From Rhizobium binae (lineage in GTDB: Bacteria; Pseudomonadota; Alphaproteobacteria; Rhizobiales; Rhizobiaceae): a stretch of 64,000 bases of DNA. Position numbers and translations under genes: made by a program. Under the pieces are notes generated by a model. The model saw nothing but the letters and a program-made list of their open reading frames with translations. It searched no databases and was not told where the DNA came from. The stretch covers positions 747,001-811,000 of the forward strand of contig NZ_CP071604.1 in NCBI RefSeq assembly GCF_017357225.1, in the 5' to 3' direction. Below are positions 57,300-64,000 of the stretch, one piece after another (positions within the stretch are counted from its first letter, which is position 1; each line of letters starts with the position of its first letter).

Positions 57300-57434
57300 G
57301 ACATATGATCGAAAACTGGTGCAAAGCGCGGCCTCGAAACACCGCGTTGACGGGCGTTCGCCCCTTTCGGGTCTTGTATTCCCGGTAGCTACGGGCTCGC
57401 TGGTGCAACTTGATTCAAGGGGCAGGAGACATCA
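57300..57434. other. Candidate transfer-origin region upstream of traA
   Basis: This short stretch just before the relaxase contains a GGGCG-TT-CGCCC hairpin near 57353-57364 and an imperfect dyad around GTAGCTAC near 57385-57392. Relaxase genes of the Ti type often lie next to their oriT, and such sites are marked by small inverted repeats. No nick-site consensus could be confirmed by eye, so the call is tentative. Confidence 0.3.
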
Positions 57435-60400
57435 TTGGCGATCATGTTTGTGAGGGCGCAGGTGATCAGTAGAGGCGCGGGCCGCGGCGTCGTCGCGGCC
57501 GCCGCATATCGTCATCGCACACGAATGACGGACCACCAGGTGGGCAGATCTTTCAGCTATCGCGGCGGGAGTCCAGAGCTGGTGCATGAGGAAGTGGCGC
57601 TTCCTGAGCACATTCCCGCTTGGCTGCGCGAGCTGATCGACGGCTATTCGGTCGCGAGGGCGAGCGAGGGACTGTGGAATGCTGTCGAGGCGTTCGAGAT
57701 GCAAGCGAATGCGAGGCTCGCCCGCGAGCTGATCATCGCGCTGCCGGAGGAATTGACGAGGGTGGAGAACGTCGCGCTGGTGCGCGAATTTGTGCGGGAC
57801 ACTGTTACGGCGACGGGCATTGTCGCCGATTGGGTCTATCATGACAAGGACGGTAATCCACACATCCATATGATGACGACATTGCGTGCGTTGACCGAAG
57901 ATGGCTTTGGTCCGAAAAACTTGCCTATTCTAGGCGAAAACGGCGAGCCACTACGTCGTAAAAAAACCGGCAAGATCATGTATGAGCGCTGGGCCGGCGA
58001 CAAGGAAACCTTGAAGGCCTGGAAGATCGCCTGGGCGGAAACGGCGAACCGGCATCTGGCGCTCGCCGGTCATGAGATCCAGCTCGACGGCCGCTCTTAT
58101 GCCGAACAGGGTCTCGACGGCATCGCGCAAAGGCATCTGGGTCCGGAGAAGGCCGCACTCGCCCGCAAGGGGGGCGAGATGTATTTCGCACCGGCCGATC
58201 TCGCGCGCCGACAGGAGATGGCCGACCGGCTGCTGGCAGAGCCGGAGCTTCTCCTGAAGCAGCTTGGCAATGAACGCTCCACCTTCGACGAGAAGGACAT
58301 CGCCAAGGCGCTGCACCGCTATGTCGATGATCCCGCAGACTTCGCCAACATTCGCGCCCGGCTGATGGCGTCGGATGAACTTGTGATGCTCAAGCCGCAG
58401 GAGATCGACGGAGAAACGCTTAAGGTCACAGACCCGGCGGTGTTCACCACACGGTCGATACTGCGCATCGAATATGACATGGCGCGTTCGGCGCGGGTTC
58501 TGTCCGAGCAAGCAGGCTTCGGCGTTTCGGCGCGGCGGGTCGATGCGGCAATCGAGCGCGTCGAAAGCGGCGATCCCAAACATCCTTTTCGGCTCGATGT
58601 GGAACAGGTCGATGCGATCCGTCATGTCACCGGCGACAGCGGTATCGCGGCTATCGTCGGACTTGCCGGCGCCGGCAAGTCGACGCTGCTGGCGGCAGCC
58701 CGCCTTGCCTGGGAAGGCGAGGGGCGCCGGGTGATCGGTGCGGCCCTTGCCGGCAAGGCGGCGGAAGGCTTGGAAGACAGTTCCGGCATCAAGTCACGCA
58801 CACTTGCCGGCTGGGAACTGGCCTGGGCCAATGGGCGCGACACGCTCCACCGCGGTGATGTGCTCGTCATCGATGAAGCCGGCATGGTGGCCTCGCAGCA
58901 GATGGCCCGTGTGCTTGACATCGTCGAGGAGGCGGGCGCGAAAGTCGTTCTCGTCGGCGACGCCATGCAGCTGCAGCCGATCCAGGCGGGCGCAGCCTTC
59001 CGGGCGATCAGCGAACGCATCGGCTTTGCCGAGCTTGCCGGCGTGCGCCGCCAGCGTGAGGAATGGGCGCGTGAGGCCTCGCGGCTCTTTGCCCGCGGCG
59101 AGATCGAGAAAGGGCTCGACGCTTATGCCCGGCATGGTCATGTTGCCGAGGCGGGCACGCGCGCGGCAGCAATCGACCGGATTGTTGGCGACTGGAGCGA
59201 GGCGCGCAGAGAGGCAGTCGGCCGGTCTGTCTCCGAGGGCAGGGATGGCCGGCTGCGCGGCGACGAACTGCTCGTGCTTGCCCACACCAATGACGATGTC
59301 CGCAAGCTGAACGAGGCGCTGCGTCAGGTGATGGCAGGCGAGGGTGCGCTTTCCGACAGCCGCACCTTCCGAACGGCACGCGGGGCGCGGGAATTCGCCG
59401 TCGGCGACCGCATCATCTTCCTGGAGAATGCCCGCTTCCTCGAGCCGCGGGCCAGGCGTTCCGGTCCGCAGTACGTCAAGAACGGCATGCTCGGCACGGT
59501 CATCTCCAGCGGCGACAAACGCGGCGAAGTGCTGATCTCGGTTCGTCTCGATAACGGCCATAAAGTCGTCTTCAGCGAGGACAGCTATCGCAACGTCGAT
59601 CACGGCTATGCCGCAACGATCCACAAAGCCCAGGGCACCACCGTCGAGCGCACCTTCGTGCTTGCCACCGGCATGATGGACCAACACCTGACCTATGTGG
59701 CGATGACGAGGCATCGCGATCGCGTCGATCTTTATGCGGCAAGCGAGGATTTTGAGCCAAAGCCGGAATGGGGACGCAAGCCGCGTGTCGATCATGCCGC
59801 GGGTGTGACCGGCGAGCTTGTCAAAACCGGAGAAGCAAAGTTCCGGCCGGAGAATGAGGATGCCGACGACAGCCCCTATGCCGATGTCAGGACCGACGAC
59901 GGAGCCGTCCATCGGCTGTGGGGCGTCAGCCTGCCGAAAGCGCTCGAGGAAGCCGGCATCTCTGAAGGCGACACCGTCACGCTGCGCAAGGACGGCGTCG
60001 AGCGGGTCAAGGTCGAGATTGCCGTTGTCGATGAAGACACAGGTCAGAAGCGTTACGAGGAGCGGGAGGTCGATCGCAACGTCTGGACGGCCAGGCAGAT
60101 CGAAACCGCCGAAGCCAGACAGGACCGCATCGAGCGGGAAAGCCATCGGCCGGATCTGTTCAAGCAGCTCGTCGAACGGCTGTCGCGCTCCGGCGCCAAG
60201 ACGACGACGCTCGATTTTGCAAGCGAGGCCGGCTATCGGGCCCATGCAGAGGACTTCGCCCGCCGCCGCGGGTTCGAGCATCTCTCGCTGGTTGCGGCCG
60301 AGATCGAGGGAGACATCTCGCGGCGCTTTGCATGGATTGCCGCAAAGCGGGAGCAGCTGGAAAAGCTCTGGGAGCGGGCAAGCATGGCGCTCGGCTTTGC

Positions 60401-62087
60401 GATCGAGCGGGAACGGCGCGTCTCCTATAGCGAGGTGCGAACTGAACCCCAGCCAACTGAACCCCAGCCCGTCCCGGGCGCAAACGCCGGCGAAACCGGT
60501 TATCTGATCCCACCGGCCACCGACTTCGCCAGAAGCCTCAATGAGGATGCGCGGCTGGCGCAGCTTTCCTCGCCGGCGTGGAAGGATCGGGAAACGCTGC
60601 TGCGACCGGTGCTGGAGAAGATCTATCGTGATCCGGACGCGGCACTTGTCGCCCTGAATGCGCGTGCTTCAGATGCCGGCACCGAACCCCGCAGGCTCGC
60701 CGACGATCTTGCCGTGAGCCCCGATCGGCTTGGCCGCCTGCGTGGCTCCGAGCTTCTCGTCGACGGACGCGCGGCGCGTGATGAGCGGAATGCCGCTCTG
60801 GCGGCTGTGACGGAATTACTTCCGATTGTTCGTGCCCATGCGACCGGGTTCCGCAGGAACGCCGAACGGTTCGAGCTCAACGAGCAGGCGCGGCGCTCGC
60901 ATATGTCATTGTCGATCCCGGCGCTTTCCGAAGGCGCCATGGCGCGTCTCATGGAGATCGAGGCGGTTCGCAACAGGGGCGGGGACGATGCCTATAAGAC
61001 GGCCTTTGCCCTTGCCGCCAAGGACCGCACGGTTGTCCAGGAGGTCAAGGCGGTCAGCGAGGCGCTGACCGCCCGCTTCGGCTGGAGCGCCTTCACCGCA
61101 AAGGCGGATGCGATCGCTGAACGTTATATGGCCGAGCGCATGCCGGATGATCTGATGGCGGCCCAACGAGAAAGGCTGATCCACCTGTTTGAAGCCGTCA
61201 AGCGTTTTGCCGAGGCGCAGCATCTGGCCGAACGTCAGGACCGCTCGAAGGTCGTTGCGGCGGCCAGTGCGGTGACAAGCAGCGAGTCAGGGAGGGAGCC
61301 GGGCAAGGAGAATGTGACCGTTGTGCCGATGCTTGCCGCTGTCACCGAGTTCAAGACAGCAGTCGACGACGAGGCGCGATCGCGAACTCTCTCCGCTCCT
61401 CTTTATCGTCAGCAGCGTGTGCCACTGGCGAACGCGGCAAGAACGATCTGGCGCAATCCGGCAGGAGCTGTCGGCAAGATCGAGGAACTGCTCGCAAAAG
61501 GCTTGGCTGCCGATCGCATTGCTGCTGCGGTGACCAATGATCCGGCCGCTTATGGCGCCTTGCGCGGTTCAGGCCGTCTGATGGACCGGATGCTGGCTTC
61601 CGGCCGGGAGCGAAAGGAGGCGGTCCAGGCCGTGCCGGAGGCAGCCGCGCGGCTGCGCTCGCTTGGCGCCGCCTATGCCAATATCTTCGATGCAGAGCGC
61701 CAGGGCATCATCGACGAACGCCGGCGCATGGCGGTTGCCATTCCTGGCCTGTCGAAGCTGGCGGAAGACGCGCTCACACGGCTGATGGAGGAGGCGAGGA
61801 ACAATAGCCGTCGGCAAAACGCATCGGTCGCATCACTCGACGCAAACATCCGCCGGGAGTTCGACGACATCAGCAAGGCGCTTGACCAGCGTTTTGGGCG
61901 CAATGCCATCATCCGCGGTGACAAGGATCTCATCAACCAGGTGCCAGAGGCGCAGCGCCAAGCCTTTGCAGCGATGCAGGAGAGATTGAAGGTCCTGCAG
62001 CAAACCGTGCGCGGGGAAAGCAGTCAGCAGATCCTCGCGGAACGGCGTCAGCGCACTCCGCACCGCGGCCGCGGCATTGATCTTTGA
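57435..62087 (+). CDS. traA: TraA: Ti-type conjugative relaxase/helicase with two BID-like repeats
   Basis: A 1550-residue MobA/MobL-type relaxase fused to a RecD/TraI-like helicase. Relaxase features are Y25 in AAAYRHRT and H143/H145 in NPHIHMM. Helicase motifs are GLAGAGKST near 408-416, VLVIDEAG near 475-482 and HKAQGTT near 728. The C-terminal 500 residues contain two related segments, about 1044-1260 and 1320-1530, each with a BID-like stretch containing LRGS and a helical R..A...V......R pattern, then an IPxLS...RLME motif. The tail is basic (RRQRTPHRGRG). It begins at TTG with AGGAG 6 bases upstream. No mating-pair or other tra genes are in the window. Confidence 0.92.
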   Translation: MAIMFVRAQVISRGAGRGVVAAAAYRHRTRMTDHQVGRSFSYRGGSPELVHEEVALPEHIPAWLRELIDGYSVARASEGLWNAVEAFEMQANARLARELIIALPEELTRVENVALVREFVRDTVTATGIVADWVYHDKDGNPHIHMMTTLRALTEDGFGPKNLPILGENGEPLRRKKTGKIMYERWAGDKETLKAWKIAWAETANRHLALAGHEIQLDGRSYAEQGLDGIAQRHLGPEKAALARKGGEMYFAPADLARRQEMADRLLAEPELLLKQLGNERSTFDEKDIAKALHRYVDDPADFANIRARLMASDELVMLKPQEIDGETLKVTDPAVFTTRSILRIEYDMARSARVLSEQAGFGVSARRVDAAIERVESGDPKHPFRLDVEQVDAIRHVTGDSGIAAIVGLAGAGKSTLLAAARLAWEGEGRRVIGAALAGKAAEGLEDSSGIKSRTLAGWELAWANGRDTLHRGDVLVIDEAGMVASQQMARVLDIVEEAGAKVVLVGDAMQLQPIQAGAAFRAISERIGFAELAGVRRQREEWAREASRLFARGEIEKGLDAYARHGHVAEAGTRAAAIDRIVGDWSEARREAVGRSVSEGRDGRLRGDELLVLAHTNDDVRKLNEALRQVMAGEGALSDSRTFRTARGAREFAVGDRIIFLENARFLEPRARRSGPQYVKNGMLGTVISSGDKRGEVLISVRLDNGHKVVFSEDSYRNVDHGYAATIHKAQGTTVERTFVLATGMMDQHLTYVAMTRHRDRVDLYAASEDFEPKPEWGRKPRVDHAAGVTGELVKTGEAKFRPENEDADDSPYADVRTDDGAVHRLWGVSLPKALEEAGISEGDTVTLRKDGVERVKVEIAVVDEDTGQKRYEEREVDRNVWTARQIETAEARQDRIERESHRPDLFKQLVERLSRSGAKTTTLDFASEAGYRAHAEDFARRRGFEHLSLVAAEIEGDISRRFAWIAAKREQLEKLWERASMALGFAIERERRVSYSEVRTEPQPTEPQPVPGANAGETGYLIPPATDFARSLNEDARLAQLSSPAWKDRETLLRPVLEKIYRDPDAALVALNARASDAGTEPRRLADDLAVSPDRLGRLRGSELLVDGRAARDERNAALAAVTELLPIVRAHATGFRRNAERFELNEQARRSHMSLSIPALSEGAMARLMEIEAVRNRGGDDAYKTAFALAAKDRTVVQEVKAVSEALTARFGWSAFTAKADAIAERYMAERMPDDLMAAQRERLIHLFEAVKRFAEAQHLAERQDRSKVVAAASAVTSSESGREPGKENVTVVPMLAAVTEFKTAVDDEARSRTLSAPLYRQQRVPLANAARTIWRNPAGAVGKIEELLAKGLAADRIAAAVTNDPAAYGALRGSGRLMDRMLASGRERKEAVQAVPEAAARLRSLGAAYANIFDAERQGIIDERRRMAVAIPGLSKLAEDALTRLMEEARNNSRRQNASVASLDANIRREFDDISKALDQRFGRNAIIRGDKDLINQVPEAQRQAFAAMQERLKVLQQTVRGESSQQILAERRQRTPHRGRGIDL

Positions 62088-62126
62088 GGTACTAACTGGC
62101 TGTTGTCACAGGGGCAAGCGGGCGTT

Positions 62127-62522
62127 CTAACAGGAATAATTGGCCGGCTCACATCTCTCCGGCGTCGCCTCTGAGTACACGGAGATGTTGTTCACATACG
62201 GCCTCGACGACGATGTGCAACTCCGCCGCCTAGGAGCCGCCAACACCACGCCGGGCATTCGCTTCAATACAGGCAAAAGGGTTGGGGCTGTTGATGCGAG
62301 CGAATGGTCGGCGATCAAAGGGCCTTGCGGCAGCAGAGCCGACTCCTCAACACAAACGTGACGGGCTTCCGTCCGCCTTTTCGCTTCAATACTCGAATGT
62401 CTAGTCGTCCGACTTGTATGCTCGTCGAAATTCTTCTTCCCAGGGTTCGAAAAATTTCTCACCTTGGGAAGCGGCAGCTTAGCTCGGCCATCCTTTTTGT
62501 GCTGCTCGTTAGAATCACTCAT
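62127..62522 (-). CDS. Doubtful hypothetical protein, 131 residues
   Basis: An ATG-initiated frame whose first 45 residues (opening MSDSNEQHKKDGRAKLPLPK) read like a hydrophilic protein N-terminus. The rest is Ser/Arg/Pro-rich and looks like chance coding or a frameshifted remnant. No ribosome site is apparent and no family is recognised. It lies in degraded sequence between traA and an IS remnant. Confidence 0.25.
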   Translation of the reverse strand: MSDSNEQHKKDGRAKLPLPKVRNFSNPGKKNFDEHTSRTTRHSSIEAKRRTEARHVCVEESALLPQGPLIADHSLASTAPTLLPVLKRMPGVVLAAPRRRSCTSSSRPYVNNISVYSEATPERCEPANYSC

Positions 62523-62628
62523 TCGTCAGCTTATAGCCAGAAGAGGCGAATGCGTCGACCAAATGCCGTAGACGTTTTGCGGACGCCGTTAGATTGCGTG
62601 ATCGGATTCGGCGGTACCTTCTCCGCAA

Positions 62629-62895
62629 TTACCTGCTCGGGCTATAACTTAAGCACCAAGCAGCCATCGCCTCAAATCTTCGCGCTACCTGTTCGCCCAG
62701 TTCCGAATCTGGCCCACGCTCGGAACCCTCGCGAACCTGATTAGCAGTCTTAGTGAGAACGCCGGCGGCGTCTTCCCGCGAAATAAGGCCTTTATCCATC
62801 AACAAATACAGAGTGTTTATCGAAGCCAACGAATTCGCGCCGGAGACGACGTCATGCTCAGTATCCCACAGATTGCAAGCCAACTGTGCCTCCAA
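62629..62895 (-). CDS. Hypothetical 88-residue protein
   Basis: A TTG-initiated frame with protein-like helical content, including INTLYLLMDKGLISREDAAG followed by VLTKTANQVREG. It is acidic and soluble. The ribosome site is weak. No family is recognised. It lies 70 bp upstream of the IS remnant on the same strand as the broken transposase. Confidence 0.4.
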   Translation of the reverse strand: MEAQLACNLWDTEHDVVSGANSLASINTLYLLMDKGLISREDAAGVLTKTANQVREGSERGPDSELGEQVARRFEAMAAWCLSYSPSR

Positions 62896-62954
62896 GTTAT
62901 TGCCAAACCATAAGAGCAGACAGGGGCTCGAAGGTCTAGACCTGGCGAGACCAA

Positions 62955-63388
62955 TCAGATTTTGAAAGGCTGTGGTGACAAATTGAAGTGGGCCAAAGAA
63001 TGCTTCCAGATTGATGAAGCCGAAGAAATTGGCTGGAGCTTGTCACACCTGGGTCGCGAGGCGTCGCGATCGTTTGAGCTTGGCGAAGTAACTGTCGCTG
63101 CTCCAGCGCTTGCGTATATGCGAAGCTGATGCTCGCGACGAAATGACCGGCCCTCCACTCTGATCAAGGATGATGTCGCGCAAGTTGTCCACACTACAGG
63201 CGCGGTCCGCAGGGACCTGTTTGGCTAGCAATCCACGAACGAGATCGCAGACCAGCCCCATATCGTTCTGCTTCCCTAGGCCAAGATCGTAAAGAACCGG
63301 CAGCTGGCTGGAATCCACTTAGAGCATGGATTTTGCTGCCTGACCTCCAAAAGTAAGTGTTGAACTGATCCGCTCCTCGGAATCCCAA
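62955..63388 (-). pseudogene. Broken IS5-family transposase (C-terminal half)
   Basis: Fragments in different frames together resemble an IS5-type DDE transposase. A piece with GSKIHAL comes first. The segment LVRGLLAKQVPADRACSVD then matches the usual ADRAYD-type aspartate motif, followed by NLRDIILDQSGGPVIS and KLKRSRRLATQ. After a frameshift comes CDKLQPISSASSIWKHSLAHF, the normal C-terminus. At least two frameshifts or stops separate the pieces, so no active transposase can be made. The reading frame exits through the inverted repeat and ends at 62955. Confidence 0.7.
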
Positions 63389-63410
63389 ATCATCTGCTTG
63401 TCACCACAGC
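62969..63410 (-). mobile_element. Internally deleted IS5-family insertion sequence remnant
   Basis: A 442-bp segment is bounded by 13-bp perfect inverted repeats: GCTGTGGTGACAA at 62969-62981 and its complement at 63398-63410. The interior carries minus-strand fragments of a DDE transposase. Intact IS5-type elements are about twice this length, so the 5' half of the transposase has been lost. A target duplication was not identified. Confidence 0.75.
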
Positions 63411-63560
63411 TTACCCTCCCACCGCTCAAGGAACTCGAGGAGCCTCAAAATCCCACTCAGCCGTAACACCGTCCCGCCATCAGAATGAAAACCTGGTTCC
63501 CGCGGTTTCAATGGAACCCATGCCGCCTCGCGCCGTTCTCCAGTTAACGGGAGAATATGC

Positions 63561-63998
63561 ATGTCGAAAACTCTTCTCTACGGCGCGACCAAGATTGATG
63601 AGACGAACAGCGCTTATGCGCCGATCGACAGCCTTGCCGCCTTCCAGTGGAGGAACCGCGTCTTCATTCTTTTCGCCGACAGAGACAATGCCCGCTCCGC
63701 GCGCCAGGAAAACCAGCTGCTGGCCGACCGCAGCGCGCTCGATGAGCGCGATATGGTGGTGCTGAAGGTTTCGGGCGGTAAGGTGCGGGCTCTTTTCGGG
63801 GCTGCCGATAGCCTCGACGGCGAAGCGATCCGCCACGATCTCGAGGGACCGGAGGCAGGAGAATTCGCCGGCTATCTGCTCGGCAAGGACGGAACCGTCA
63901 AGCTCAAGCTCAGCGAGCCGATCACCAATCGCGAGCTTTTCGCCATTATCGACAGCATGCCGATGCGCGCTGCCGAGACGCTGAAGTCGGACAAATAG
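63561..63998 (+). CDS. DUF4174-family protein
   Basis: A 145-residue protein with the DUF4174 pattern: FQWRNRVFILFADRDN near residues 28-43, a dyad of beta strands, and GYLLGKDGTVKLKLSEPITNREL near 104-126, a thioredoxin-like arrangement without catalytic cysteines. The family has no settled function. GGGAG lies about 9 bases before the ATG. Its GC-rich, core-like codon use contrasts with the degraded sequence to its left, so it probably marks the right edge of the accessory region. Confidence 0.85.
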   Translation: MSKTLLYGATKIDETNSAYAPIDSLAAFQWRNRVFILFADRDNARSARQENQLLADRSALDERDMVVLKVSGGKVRALFGAADSLDGEAIRHDLEGPEAGEFAGYLLGKDGTVKLKLSEPITNRELFAIIDSMPMRAAETLKSDK

Positions 63999-64000
63999 CC

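Noticed and set aside
62304..62744. 146-residue plus-strand frame between traA and the IS remnant
   Set aside because: Ribosome site absent; Arg/Ser/Pro-rich text overlapping another weak frame in degraded sequence.
63411..63560. Search for a second copy of the tRNA-His 3' end as an island attachment site
   Set aside because: No matching 15-base or longer segment was seen here or elsewhere in 51-64 kb.

Overview
The window looks like chromosomal DNA of a Rhizobium species, probably of the R. leguminosarum / R. etli group. This is judged from gene content only: a complete agl alpha-glucoside operon, Entner-Doudoroff genes in the order zwf-pgl-edd, an isocitrate lyase gene divergent from a RamB/ScfR-type regulator, a phasin behind two TGC-N3-GCA operators, rhizobial intergenic palindromes, a Ti-type TraA relaxase, and a tRNA-His of the alphaproteobacterial type. 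High GC and many GTG/TTG starts agree. No database search was possible, so all identities come from motifs and family resemblance.

Layout. 0-5.3 kb: end of aglE, then aglF, aglG, aglA and aglK, for uptake and hydrolysis of alpha-glucosides. 5.4-5.8 kb: a PilZ-like gene, ending at a strong terminator shared with edd. 5.9-10 kb (minus strand): zwf-pgl-edd, converting glucose 6-phosphate to KDPG. 10.1-12.8 kb (minus): a PuuA/PuuB-like pair for gamma-glutamyl-amine breakdown; its likely transporter, potFGHI, lies at 23.9-28.1 kb. 12.9-19.3 kb: a YhiN-type flavoprotein, a tiny membrane peptide and two chemoreceptors. 19.3-23.8 kb: LysR regulator, aceA with a small partner gene, and the divergent RamB/ScfR-like regulator sharing a box-rich intergenic region.

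28.1-41.5 kb is a coherent catabolic locus. One long, mostly translationally coupled minus-strand operon carries a branched-chain-type ABC importer, a nitrilase, a PanE-like reductase, an amidase, a ThDP decarboxylase-like enzyme and a LuxR-type regulator. Divergently on the plus strand lie an aldehyde dehydrogenase and an FMN-dependent mandelate/lactate-type dehydrogenase. The enzyme set matches the logic of a mandelonitrile/mandelamide to mandelate to benzoylformate to benzaldehyde to benzoate route.

41.6-50.5 kb returns to core genes: an AsmA-like protein, acetoacetyl-CoA synthetase, a 1254-residue PleC/DivJ/PdhS-type histidine kinase, and a phasin with a PhaR-like operator. The synthetase, phasin and aceA all connect to acetyl-CoA/PHB carbon storage.

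50.6-63.5 kb, immediately downstream of tRNA-His, looks like an accessory island. It holds an M10 metalloprotease/RTX protein with 3.6 almost identical 750-bp tandem repeats, a fused nucleotidyltransferase-HEPN-like protein, a lone TraA relaxase/helicase with two BID-like repeats, and a decayed IS5-type element with intact 13-bp inverted repeats. Core-like sequence resumes with a DUF4174 gene at 63.56 kb.
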